64,000 bases of DNA from Streptomyces griseocarneus (GCA_003674045.1 PENC01000029.1:43764-107763); one strand, 5' to 3'; shown: positions 43,515 to 51,882, counted from the stretch's first letter. Numbers and translations are program-made. Notes: generated by a model from the letters alone, not told the origin.

Positions 43515-44135
43515 GTGGTACTCCGCCTCGTATTCCTCCGGTTCTGGTGTCCCTTCAACGCGCACGGCCCGAGCCGGTACGACCTGAACCTGCGTCTGCG
43601 CTGGCGGCGGTCGTGGGAGGTCGGAGACGTGTTGGCCGTTCCCCCGCAGCCGTTGGTCGTCGGGTCCGCTGAGTTCGTGCCCGAGCCCTGCGTGCTGCAC
43701 CCGGAGCAGGTAGTCAGCTACCCGTTCGCAGGCCTCCTGCCCGAGGAGCTGTGCGCCCGGCTCGACGCCTGGGACGAGGCCCAGGAAGAGGAGGCCGGGC
43801 AGTCGGCCGACGAGATCGCAGCCCATGCGGTCGGCTACCAGTACGACCTGTCGATCCCGCCCGGCTGGCGCGTCGGCGGCTTCGCCTCCTGGCACGCCAC
43901 CGACCCTTACCCCATGGACTGTCAGACCTGCCGCACGCCGATGCGCCTACTGCTGACCATCGACAGCTCGGAATGGGACGGCGGCAGCGGCAGCTGGAGG
44001 CCGCTAGAGGATCGAGACCTGCCTGCTCATCGGTCCGCCACCCCCACCGAAATAGTCGTGGGCCGATCCGGCGAGCTGAACGTCTTCGCCTGCCCCACCG
44101 ATCCCGGCCATCCGCACCGCTGGAGCATCCAGTAG
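43515..44135 (+). pseudogene. 5'-truncated copy of a YwqG/DUF1963-like protein
   Basis: This frame has about 206 residues. From WCPFNAHGPSRYDL to the end it aligns with the protein encoded at 47294-48163 on the other strand (VPEPCVLHPEQV against VPEPCVLAPEQV, LLLTIDSSEWDGGSGSW against PLLTISSSEWHRHSTSW, FACPTDPGHPHRW against YACPASGGHPHTV). About 90-110 N-terminal residues present in the paralogue are missing, so it is a truncated duplicate. C-x2-C pairs in both suggest a small zinc site. Confidence 0.65.
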
Positions 44136-44342
44136 CACGGGCGGCGACCTCACGCCCGGTTCGGCGCTCCGATCATCGGCGAACGCGGGTGCTGTCGCCT
44201 CTCATGAACATCGAACACGACTTGTCGCCGATGCCTCCCAAACATGACCGGCGAGCTCACCGGCTGCGCCGAACGGCGCTTCGGCATCCCCCGGCATATC
44301 ACCGCGCGATCCCTGCGCACCGATCGGTCGTCCGTGCCTCCT

Positions 44343-44389
44343 TGATCCGCGCTGATCGGTGTTGATCGAGCGTTGATCCGTGGCTGATG
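44343..44389. repeat. Helically phased TGATC repeats
   Basis: TGATC occurs at 44343, 44353, 44363 and 44374, with TGATG at 44385. Spacings are 10, 10, 11 and 11 bases, so the copies lie on one face of the helix. They sit about 100 bases ahead of the secreted protease gene. A regulator binding array is possible. The rest of the gap 44136-44486 shows nothing else. Confidence 0.6.
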
Positions 44390-44486
44390 GGGTGAGGGAA
44401 CTGGCTCGTTGACGGACTCGGCTGTGTGACCGGCGGTCGGCGGCCGGTGTCCGTTGCATGGCTTTGAGAGCACAGAGGAATCAATC

Positions 44487-46310
44487 ATGACGAGTCCGAG
44501 CCCGTCAGCACGACGTAGACGCCCGGTCAGGGCCGCCTGCTGGGTCGTCCCCCTGGTCACGGTCAGTGCGCTGGGGATACAGGGAGTTCCGGCCATGGCG
44601 GCCAAGCCGTCCGTCAGCCCGCCCGTGCGGCAGGCCGATCAGCCGGTACCGGGGGGATTCGCCTCCTGGGACAAGCTGTACTCCTTTCAGCAGAGCATGA
44701 ACGCTGTCGTGCATCATGTGCAGCGCCTGGCGTTCTTGGAGAAGACGAACGGGTACGCCGGAGCGGTGGCGGCGCCGGAGACGCGCAAGGTGGAGATCTT
44801 CTGGAAGGGGAAGGTGCCGGCTCTGGTCAGCGAGTTCGCCGGGCGGAGCAAGATCCCGGTCGACGTCAAGCCGGCGCCGTACAGCAAGGCCGAGCTCGAG
44901 GACGCGGCAAAGCCGGTGATGAAGGAGATGGGCCGTTCGGCCGCCAGCGGCCGGGTCACCGAGGTCGCGATCCCCGCGGACGGCACGGGCCTGCAGGTAC
45001 AGGTGGCCGGGCCCGCTCCGGCTGGCCGGTCCGGCCTTGCGGCCGCGGGCCCGCTGGCACGGCCGCGCTCCCTCGCCGATGTGAAGGTCCCGGTCAAGGT
45101 GGAGGTGGTTCCCGATCCCGCCACGACACTGAGCCGTTCGGACCAGCAGGCCTACGCCGGTGCGTACATGCGCAACCTTCCAGGACAATTCGGGGCGGGA
45201 ACGTGCTCGACAGCCTTCGCGACCGGGTCGGGGAAGGCGCTCACAGCGCGCCACTGCTTCCCCAACCCGAACCAGCCGACCGTCTTCAACAGTAACGGCG
45301 GGCGTTTCGCGGACCTGGCCTCACCGGAGGTCACTTCTCGGAACACCACCATAGACACGGCGACGGTGAAGGCCGACGACCGGCAGTTCTTCCAGCCTCA
45401 GATGTGGCGGGGCACGACCTCGCTGATCGGTGATGGGCGCGGACAGTGGCTGACCCCGGTCTCCGATGCCGAAAGTCCCGTGCAGGGCAATTTCGTGTCC
45501 ACCTCCGGAGCGATGTCGGGCGAGCTGGGGAACATCCAGGTCAGGAACAAAGTTCAGCAGTACGAAGCGAAGGACAGCGCAGGCAGAAGCCGGCAGTACG
45601 GGCCGGCATGGAACGCGAAGCAGGTGAACAACGGCCCGGCAGCCGGCACAGGGGACAGCGGCGGGCCGGTGTTCGCTCCCAACAGTGACGGCGTCACGGC
45701 GGTCGGGGTCATTTCGGCGGGCCAGCAGCAGGTCAGGTGCCCCGAGGGCGGAGGCCGGTTCTGCGGAAGCGTCCTGAAGTTCGTGGACCTCGGCGACGCG
45801 TCCGGGCCTCTCAACGAGTACATCCTGCTTCAGATGCGCGACGGGCGGCGGTCTGCGAAGCAGTGGTCGCCTGTGGTCAGCGACTACGGCGCTCTGATAC
45901 CGGTCAACGGTATGAACGAAGAACTCATGGCGATGAACGGCGGTTTCGAGGCTGACGTCGAAGGCGGCCGCACCACCCCGGGCACCGAGGTCCAGGCCGC
46001 CCAGGGTGAGGCAGAGAATCCGAACAACGAATGGATCTTCTGGGACAAGGGCAACGGATGGTGGCAGATCGAAACGGCCCTCGGCGGGGGCATGGTCATC
46101 GATCACAACCCGAACACGAACCGCACCCACCTCATCCACGCCCAGGACGGCAACAACAACCAGCTCTGGAGATTCCAGGACGTGGGCGACGGCTGGAGTC
46201 AGCTCGTGAACGCCGCAGGCGGCTGCCTCACCGCCGACCGGGAAGGCGACGGCCTCGGCGTATGGGCCTGCGACTCCAACAGCAGCGGCCAGAAATGGCG
46301 AGTCGGCTAG
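44487..46310 (+). CDS. Secreted trypsin-like serine protease with C-terminal ricin-type lectin domain
   Basis: This protein has 607 residues. A signal peptide covers about 1-38 (twin-Arg-like RRRR, hydrophobic core, AMAA). A propeptide-like region to about 215 is followed by an S1-type protease: GTCSTAFATGSGKALTARHC (catalytic His near 254), an Asp in NTTIDTATVKADD and the Ser in GTGDSGGPVFAP (near 390). Residues about 470-607 form a beta-trefoil with QxW-type repeats (NNQLWRFQDVG, SSGQKWRVG). The lectin part would hold the enzyme on polysaccharide. ATG 44487 follows AGAGGAA by six bases. Confidence 0.88.
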   Translation: MTSPSPSARRRRPVRAACWVVPLVTVSALGIQGVPAMAAKPSVSPPVRQADQPVPGGFASWDKLYSFQQSMNAVVHHVQRLAFLEKTNGYAGAVAAPETRKVEIFWKGKVPALVSEFAGRSKIPVDVKPAPYSKAELEDAAKPVMKEMGRSAASGRVTEVAIPADGTGLQVQVAGPAPAGRSGLAAAGPLARPRSLADVKVPVKVEVVPDPATTLSRSDQQAYAGAYMRNLPGQFGAGTCSTAFATGSGKALTARHCFPNPNQPTVFNSNGGRFADLASPEVTSRNTTIDTATVKADDRQFFQPQMWRGTTSLIGDGRGQWLTPVSDAESPVQGNFVSTSGAMSGELGNIQVRNKVQQYEAKDSAGRSRQYGPAWNAKQVNNGPAAGTGDSGGPVFAPNSDGVTAVGVISAGQQQVRCPEGGGRFCGSVLKFVDLGDASGPLNEYILLQMRDGRRSAKQWSPVVSDYGALIPVNGMNEELMAMNGGFEADVEGGRTTPGTEVQAAQGEAENPNNEWIFWDKGNGWWQIETALGGGMVIDHNPNTNRTHLIHAQDGNNNQLWRFQDVGDGWSQLVNAAGGCLTADREGDGLGVWACDSNSSGQKWRVG

Positions 46311-46505
46311 GCACAGCCTGCCCGAGGAGTGCATAGGGCCGGGGGTGCCCCGGAGCCGACATCGCCAGCGGAAAGGGATCTGCCGGGCGCAGGCCCTTCG
46401 CGGAGTCCGGCACGGGTGCCGGACTCCGCGTCATGACGTTTGTCATCCCTGACCGGTGGCTGCGGTCACTGACGACGCGGCCGGTCGCGGGCGTAGCTTG
46501 GCGGC

Positions 46506-46934
46506 ATGGAGATCATGAAGAACGCCGCGCCCCGTCCCCGCCGTACCGAGTGGAGCCTGTCCCTCCTGGGCGGTCTCAAGCACCAGGGCGCCTTCACGGC
46601 CCGGGAGCGGACGGTGCATGTGGCCGCGGTGGGCGGGGCAAAGCTCGACCACACCGGTGCCGAACTCCCCGAAGGCCCGACCCGCCTGGTGAAGGCGGCG
46701 CTGGTCGGCGGCGCGGAGCTCTCCTACCCCGAAGGGGCGTCCGCGGAGGTCGACGCGTTCTCGGTCCTCGGCGGTGTCGACCTGACCGTCCCGGCCGGCA
46801 CGGCCGTCGAGGTCCGCGGCTTCTCCCTTCTCGGCGGACGCAGCACGGGCACAGCCGGTGAGCCCGGCGGCGCGGTCGTGAAGATCCGCTCCTACTCCCT
46901 GATCGGCGGCGTCAAGGTACGCCAGGCCCGGTAA
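46506..46934 (+). CDS. LiaF-C-terminal-like beta-repeat protein
   Basis: This protein has 142 residues without a membrane segment. Repeating LLGG, VGGA, VLGG and LIGG turns, at about 20-residue spacing, give the beta-helix of the cell-wall-active antibiotic response domain (LiaF C-terminal-like/DUF2154). WSLSLLGGLKHQGAF and FSVLGGVDLTVPAGTAVEV are typical. Such proteins modulate envelope-stress signalling. No sensor kinase is adjacent here. Starts at ATG 46506 or 46515 are possible. Confidence 0.75.
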   Translation: MEIMKNAAPRPRRTEWSLSLLGGLKHQGAFTARERTVHVAAVGGAKLDHTGAELPEGPTRLVKAALVGGAELSYPEGASAEVDAFSVLGGVDLTVPAGTAVEVRGFSLLGGRSTGTAGEPGGAVVKIRSYSLIGGVKVRQAR

Positions 46935-46974
46935 CCAGCAGGTCCACCATCATGGGAGACAGTCTCGTGCTGCG

Positions 46975-47260
46975 GACCGCTGCTGTTCCGCCTCGAGGGC
47001 TACTGGTGGGACAGCACCAGCTGGTACCGCCCCGGCCGGGTCTGGGACGCCGCGTGAGGAGTTCGACCGCCGCCCCGTGCGATCCGCCGTCACCGCCACC
47101 GCCGCCGACCTCCTCGACGTCGGCGTCCGGCCCGCGTTCCGAGAGCTCCTGGCCCGGCTACCGCGGAGCGTGGAGCCGGGCCAGGGGTGGCTGCGGGGGA
47201 GCCCTTCTCCCACCGCGGTGACGTACCTGACAGCCCCGGCCGGGCGGAGGAGTGCGGACT
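46975..47260 (+). pseudogene. Frameshifted remnant of a hypothetical Streptomyces gene
   Basis: One frame reads LEGYWWDSTSWYRPGRVWDA, and a second frame continues EEFDRRPVRSAVTATAADLL. The two look like consecutive parts of one protein interrupted near 47050. Neither has a start, and the 3' part decays. The pieces resemble a common short Streptomyces protein with a conserved WWDSxxWYRPG motif. Confidence 0.4.
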
Positions 47261-47293
47261 TCCGTCACCCGGTTTCGGGCCTTCCGCAGCTCC

Positions 47294-48163
47294 TCACTGG
47301 ACCAGGACGGTGTGCGGGTGGCCTCCGCTCGCCGGGCAGGCGTACAGCTGGAGGTGGTTGGCGTCCAGCACCGTGATGTCGGGAGGATTGGACCAACTGT
47401 CGTCGGATGCACCGGGGCCCCGGTCCTCGTTCGGGATCCAGCTCGTGCTGTGGCGGTGCCATTCGGACGAGGAGATGGTCAGCAGCGGCGTCATCGCTGT
47501 ACCGCAGGCCACACAGAACCGCGGCACGGGGTCGGTCAGTCCCCAGGGGGCCCATCCACCGATCTTCCAGCCAGGGGCGTGGGACAGTGCCTTGTCATAG
47601 AGCTCCAGCGGTTCGGCATCGTCAACCGGAATGCCCGCCGCCCGCCAGGGCGCGGGGTCCGTGATCTGCTGCTTCACCTCCTCGGGGAGTTCCAGGGAAC
47701 CGGGGTACTCGGTGACCTGCTCCGGCGCGAGCACGCACGGCTCAGGCACGTAGAGGTCCTCGTCCGCGTCGAACGGCTCGGGCGGCGCGGCCAGCACGTC
47801 GGTGACATCCGCGGCAGTCCGCCAGGACAGCTCGATCGGAATGCTTGAGTCCGGCGCGTGCTCCGAAGGGCACCACAGGACCTGCAACAGGTCGGTCCGC
47901 CCGGGCGGCCGCAGCAGGGGTATGTCCCGCGCGTACAACTGGGCCACGGGCACCAGGGGGTGGAGACCTTCATGCTCGATGCGGCAGTACCGCCAGGGTT
48001 CCTGTGCGGGCCACAGCAGAGGCCCGCCGATCGAGCTGTCGTGCACTGTGGGAGAGCCGGGACGCGGGTGCAACCGGACCGCTGGGCGGGCCAGCGGGGC
48101 CAGCGCGGGGAAGACCGCGGCGATGTCGACCGGCCGCGGCGGGGTGGTACGTGTGCCATTCAT
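47294..48163 (-). CDS. YwqG/DUF1963-like protein, intact copy
   Basis: This protein has 289 residues from ATG 48163. GGPLLWPAQEPWRYC is the typical N-terminal GGxPxWP-like motif of this family, followed by LVPVAQLYARDIP and DLLQVLWCP. A CVACG pair precedes PLLTISSSEW. The fold is thought to be a beta-rich scaffold; no activity is established. It is the full-length relative of the truncated frame at 43.5 kb, in opposite orientation. Confidence 0.75.
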   Translation of the reverse strand: MNGTRTTPPRPVDIAAVFPALAPLARPAVRLHPRPGSPTVHDSSIGGPLLWPAQEPWRYCRIEHEGLHPLVPVAQLYARDIPLLRPPGRTDLLQVLWCPSEHAPDSSIPIELSWRTAADVTDVLAAPPEPFDADEDLYVPEPCVLAPEQVTEYPGSLELPEEVKQQITDPAPWRAAGIPVDDAEPLELYDKALSHAPGWKIGGWAPWGLTDPVPRFCVACGTAMTPLLTISSSEWHRHSTSWIPNEDRGPGASDDSWSNPPDITVLDANHLQLYACPASGGHPHTVLVQ

Positions 48164-48287
48164 AACGATGATCTTGCCGACACCCTCTGACAGCGGCCAA
48201 CCCAACAGGCCCAGCCGCGTCCTTCCTGCGGCGCAGGGTTCAGGAACGGGCGACGGCGGGTCACCGAGTCGGACCAGGACTTCGCCG

Positions 48288-48591
48288 CCTTCCTGAAGGG
48301 GTCTGGTGTGCCGTGACCGGGCGCAGCGGTTCTAGAGTTTGGTCATTTTGGTGTACGGGCTCAGGATTCGCATTTGCGTCGAGCCGAAGTCCACGAGCGC
48401 CGCGATTCCGTCCTCGATGGCGATTATCCGGCCGAGGCCGTAGATGTCGTGTGTGACCTGGTCACCCACGGCGAAGTGCTTGGGGGCCGGTGTGGCCGGG
48501 GCCTTGAAGGGACTGGTGGGCAGATGGCGCTTCGGTGCAGCAGGCTTTGTCATTGCCCCCAGTATGCGCCCTGCGAAGGGTGCTGGCGGCT
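48288..48591. repeat. Left arm of a 304-bp inverted repeat
   Basis: This arm is the reverse complement of 51579-51882 with two differences seen (T/C and A/G in the noncoding end). It contains the entire Tudor-like gene and its leader. The arms enclose 2987 bases with an oxidoreductase gene and an extra rpoA. Confidence 0.9.
48332..48553 (-). CDS. Small Tudor/SH3-like domain protein, copy 1
   Basis: This protein has 73 residues. After a basic N-terminus (MTKPAAPKRHLPTSPFK), a single beta-barrel domain follows: FAVGDQVTHDIYGLGRIIAI and AALVDFGSTQMRILSPYTKM. It resembles the C-terminal Tudor-like domain of PcrA/UvrD and CarD-type RNA polymerase interaction domains. A role in nucleic acid or polymerase binding is therefore plausible but not shown. 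It is identical in protein sequence to the copy at 51617-51838 because it lies within the inverted repeat. Confidence 0.75.
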   Translation of the reverse strand: MTKPAAPKRHLPTSPFKAPATPAPKHFAVGDQVTHDIYGLGRIIAIEDGIAALVDFGSTQMRILSPYTKMTKL

Positions 48592-48796
48592 CCGGCGGCA
48601 GTGGCGCGAGGACGGCTGGCTATGTAGGTGACTTCGGATGTCAGTGGAAGGTCTACGCGCTTCTGAATGTCGGTGAGTTTCGATGTCACTCGGATGCGCG
48701 GCAAGGGCAGTGATGGACCCTTGAGGAAGCAGTCCCGGTGCGAAGCGCGGGAGTGTCCGTGAGTGTGCCTGGCGACGGGAAGGGCCAGGGGCTTCC

Positions 48797-48827
48797 TTGA
48801 CCTGAAGTGCGGTTGAGCTTCTAGTTT
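48797..48827 (+). promoter_or_regulatory. MerR-type promoter ahead of the oxidoreductase
   Basis: The -35 TTGACC (48797-48802) and -10 TAGTTT (48822-48827) are separated by 19 bases. The spacer carries the imperfect dyad CCTGAAGTGCGGTTGAGCTT. A long 19-base spacer with a central dyad is the signature of promoters activated by MerR-family regulators. The nearby gene starts at 48867. No MerR gene is found beside it. Confidence 0.6.
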
Positions 48828-48866
48828 GTCGTCAAGTTGATCATTCGATGACAGGAGAACGTGCTC

Positions 48867-49700
48867 ATGATCCTCGTGACCGGAGCCACCGGAAACATAG
48901 GAAGTGCGCTGCTGAGGGAGTTGCACGCATGTGGTGCGGGGCCGCTGAGAGGGCTCACCCGTGACGCCGCACGGGCCACGTTCCCTGAAACGGTCGAGGC
49001 CGTTGAGGGTGACTTCGCGGAGCCGGAGTCGCTGAAGCCCGCTCTGGACGGGGTGCGCTCGCTGTTTCTCGTGTCACGTCTGGGTCCCGACGCCGACATC
49101 ATCGAGGCTGCCCGGCTGGTGGGTGTGGAGCACGTGGTGCTGGTGTCGTCCATTACCGTCCAGACACATCCGCATCTGGGCCCCGCCGGCGAGAACCTGG
49201 CGGTCGAGGGGCTGCTCAAGGACAGCGGCATGGCCTGGACCGTCCTGCGGCCGACGCAGTTCGCCTCGAACGCTCTGATGTGGGCGGCGTCGATCCGCGG
49301 CCACGAGACGGTCCGCGCGCCGTATGCGGACACCGGGCTGCCCACGATCCACCCCGCGGACATCGCGTCGGTGGCGCGGGCGGCGCTGACCGAGCCCGGC
49401 CACCGGGGGCGGACGTATGCCCTGACCGGCCCGGAGCCGGTGACCGCCCGGCAGCAGGCCGGGGCCATCGCGGCAGCGCTCGGGCGGGATGTGCCTTTCG
49501 TCGAGATCAGCCGGCAGGAGGCCCACGCCCGGATGGCCGCGGTTTTCGGGGACGAGGCCGCGGATGCGGTGCTCGACGTCACGGGCGGAGACGTCAATGA
49601 CGAGCTGCTGACGGTGCGCGACACGGTTTCACGGGTCACCGGCTCCCCGGCCAGATCGTTCCGGCAGTGGGCCGCGGAGAATGCCGACGCCTTCCGCTGA
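48867..49700 (+). CDS. NmrA-like NAD(P)-binding oxidoreductase
   Basis: This protein has 277 residues from ATG 48867, eight bases after AGGAG. MILVTGATGNIGSALLREL is the Rossmann glycine motif (GxxGxxG) of atypical short-chain dehydrogenases. LFLVSRLGPDADIIEAARLV, VLVSSITVQTHPHLG, WTVLRPTQFASN and TYALTGPEPVTARQQ are typical of the NmrA/QOR2 group. These reduce quinones or sense redox state. The MerR-type promoter upstream fits a stress-inducible enzyme. Confidence 0.88.
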   Translation: MILVTGATGNIGSALLRELHACGAGPLRGLTRDAARATFPETVEAVEGDFAEPESLKPALDGVRSLFLVSRLGPDADIIEAARLVGVEHVVLVSSITVQTHPHLGPAGENLAVEGLLKDSGMAWTVLRPTQFASNALMWAASIRGHETVRAPYADTGLPTIHPADIASVARAALTEPGHRGRTYALTGPEPVTARQQAGAIAAALGRDVPFVEISRQEAHARMAAVFGDEAADAVLDVTGGDVNDELLTVRDTVSRVTGSPARSFRQWAAENADAFR

Positions 49701-49713
49701 GACATCCGGCCCG

Positions 49714-49863
49714 TTAGGCCGTGAGGTCGTCGAGGTTCCCGAACGGACCGACCGCGTGCCCGTGCCGGTAGGCGTACCAGCGGACGCAGAAGCCGCCGAG
49801 GCGGTCGGCGTCCAGCTCCTCGTGATGACCGCGGAGCCGACCGGTGCCGTCGTCATGACAGGC
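49714..49863 (-). pseudogene. C-terminal fragment of an unknown protein
   Basis: About 45 residues, ending GGFCVRWYAYRHGHAVGPFG, code well, but the frame upstream is low complexity and has no start. It looks like the surviving end of a gene, facing the peptide deformylase fragment. Confidence 0.3.
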
Positions 49864-49988
49864 CAGTCCCGCAAGCGGGCTTCCTGCGGGAACCGTCGGC
49901 AGGCCCTGCCCCATGGCACCCCCGGTGCTCTGTCCTGTGCAGGGTCCTCCACCCGCTCCGGCCCGTCCCGCGGCCGGGCGGCCTGGGG

Positions 49989-50230
49989 ACCCTTGGTATG
50001 ACGATGCCCGCCCCCTTGCCTTGTTGAACAGGCCGCCGTGGGACGGGCGGGCCACAACGCTTGCGGGCGGCACCGTGACCGTCACGGAGTACGAGCACGG
50101 GCTCGCCCGGCTCGTCGCCCACGCGATCGACCATCTCGACGGCCTGCTCTACACCGCCCGCATGCGCCCCGGCGTCGAGCCAGTCCCGGCGCAGAAGTAC
50201 CCGCACGGCGCGAGAGCGTACGGCCGGTAG
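49989..50230 (+). pseudogene. C-terminal fragment of a peptide deformylase
   Basis: The frame reads VTEYEHGLARLVAHAIDHLD followed by GLLYTARMRPGVEPVP, which matches the end of actinobacterial deformylases. The metal-binding HExxH motif is HAIDH here, so the catalytic Glu is gone. The N-terminal two-thirds, with the Cys motif, are absent. This is a dead remnant. The 200 bases downstream to 50430 hold nothing else. Confidence 0.65.
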
Positions 50231-50430
50231 ACCCGGCCGGGCCCCCGGGGCCTGCGATGCCCACCGCGGCATTCTGAACACCGCCCGTTCTGACGGCCGT
50301 CTGCTGTGGGCGGCCGCCCGCCCGCCTCGGCCAGCCGCCGGTGGTGGGGGCGTCTGCCGGGCCGGGGAACGGGACGTTACCGCTGTACGTGGCAGTTCTG
50401 CCGTGCTGCACACATCACGATGGGTCTTTC

Positions 50431-51447
50431 TCAGTACTGCCCGGTCTCCGCGAAACCCGTGCTCGTGTCATCGTCCGCGTCGAAGGCAGCGGCGGCCGGG
50501 TCGAATCCGGGCGGGCTGTCTTTGAGTCCCAGGCCCATGCCGGCCAGCTTCGCCTTGACCTCGTCGATCGACTTCGCACCGAAGTTGCGGATGTCCAGCA
50601 GGTCGGCCTCGGAGCGCGCCAGGAGTTCACCCACCGAGCAGACGCCCTCGCGCTTGAGGCAGTTGTAGGAGCGGACCGTGAGCTCCAGCTGCTCGATCGG
50701 CAATGCCAGGTCGGCGACCAGGGCGGCGTCCGTCGGGGACTGGCCCATGTCGATGCCCTCGGCGTTGATGTTCAGCTCGCGGGCGAGACCGAACAGCTCG
50801 ACCAAGGTCTTGCCAGCGGACGCCACGGCGTCACGCGCACGCATCGCCTGCTTGGTCTCGACGTCGACGATCAGCTTGTCGAAGTCGGTGCGCTGCTCGA
50901 CACGGGTCGCCTCCACCTTGTAGGTGACCTTGAGAACCGGCGAGTAGACGGAGTCGACCGGGATCCGGCCGATCTCCTGGCCCTCATGCTTGTTCTGCGC
51001 GGCGGAGACGTAGCCGCGACCGCGCTCGACGGTCAGTTCCATCTCCAGCGTGCCCCTGCTATTGAGCGTGGCGATGACCAGGTCGGGGTTGTGCACCGCG
51101 ACACCGGCCGGCGGCGCGATGTCCGCGGCGGTGACCAGACCCGGGCCCTGCTGGTGCAGGTACATCACGACCGGCTCGTCGTGCTCCGAGGAGACGACCA
51201 GCTGCTTGATGCTGAGGACCAGGTCGGTGACATCCTCCTTGACGCCCGGCACGGTGGTGAACTCGTGCAGCACGCCGCCGATCCGGATGCTGGTAACAGC
51301 AGCGCCGGGGATCGACGACAGCAGGGTGCGGCGCAGGGAGTTGCCGAGGGTGTAGCCGAAGCCCGGCTCCAGCGGCTCGATCACGAACCGGGAGCGGAAC
51401 TCATCGACGGCCTCTTCAGTCAGTGACGGACGCTGAGCAATCAGCAC
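50431..51447 (-). CDS. rpoA: Accessory RNA polymerase alpha subunit
   Basis: This protein has 338 residues, close to the usual Streptomyces length. The N-terminal dimerisation domain is intact (EPGFGYTLGNSLRRTLLSSI, TSIRIGGVLHEFTTVPGVKE, VERGRGYVSAAQNKHEG), as is the C-terminal DNA- and activator-binding domain (SYNCLKREGVCSVGELLARS, DIRNFGAKSIDEVKAKLAGM). GTG 51447 follows GGAGG at nine bases. None of the ribosomal genes that normally flank rpoA (rpsK, rpsD, rplQ) is present, so this is a second copy away from the housekeeping locus. It lies inside the segment bounded by 304-bp inverted repeats. Confidence 0.92.
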   Translation of the reverse strand: MLIAQRPSLTEEAVDEFRSRFVIEPLEPGFGYTLGNSLRRTLLSSIPGAAVTSIRIGGVLHEFTTVPGVKEDVTDLVLSIKQLVVSSEHDEPVVMYLHQQGPGLVTAADIAPPAGVAVHNPDLVIATLNSRGTLEMELTVERGRGYVSAAQNKHEGQEIGRIPVDSVYSPVLKVTYKVEATRVEQRTDFDKLIVDVETKQAMRARDAVASAGKTLVELFGLARELNINAEGIDMGQSPTDAALVADLALPIEQLELTVRSYNCLKREGVCSVGELLARSEADLLDIRNFGAKSIDEVKAKLAGMGLGLKDSPPGFDPAAAAFDADDDTSTGFAETGQY

Positions 51448-51578
51448 GAGGTATTGCCTCCAGTGTTTGGCGCCCGCTACACGACGCCGTAGACACCACG
51501 AAGGGTACGGGTCGGCCGGCAGGACCAGCGCCTGCCGGAGCGAAGTCCAGCAATCAACCACTCCTGCCCCTGACAGAC

Positions 51579-51882
51579 AGCCGCCAGCACCCTTCGCAGG
51601 GCGCATACTGGGGGCAATGACAAAGCCTGCTGCACCGAAGCGCCATCTGCCCACCAGTCCCTTCAAGGCCCCGGCCACACCGGCCCCCAAGCACTTCGCC
51701 GTGGGTGACCAGGTCACACACGACATCTACGGCCTCGGCCGGATAATCGCCATCGAGGACGGAATCGCGGCGCTCGTGGACTTCGGCTCGACGCAAATGC
51801 GAATCCTGAGCCCGTACACCAAAATGACCAAACTCTAGAACCGCCGCGCCCGGTCACGGCACGCCAGACCCCTTCAGGAAGG
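51579..51882. repeat. Right arm of the 304-bp inverted repeat
   Basis: This arm is the inverse of 48288-48591. It carries the second copy of the Tudor-like gene. Its inner end lies 131 bases upstream of the rpoA start, so rpoA's promoter is within or beside the arm. Confidence 0.9.
51617..51838 (+). CDS. Small Tudor/SH3-like domain protein, copy 2
   Basis: This protein has 73 residues, identical to the product of 48332-48553. ATG 51617 follows GGGGG. It is divergent from rpoA, sharing a 169-base intergenic region. A CarD-like or PcrA-tail-like fold beside an extra alpha subunit is suggestive of an RNA polymerase link, but that is inference. Confidence 0.75.
   Translation: MTKPAAPKRHLPTSPFKAPATPAPKHFAVGDQVTHDIYGLGRIIAIEDGIAALVDFGSTQMRILSPYTKMTKL

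Noticed and set aside
50431..51726. A longer 431-codon version of the rpoA frame beginning in the repeat arm
   Set aside because: The extra 93 residues are the antisense of the Tudor-like gene, and GTG 51447 with GGAGG upstream matches the normal RpoA start.
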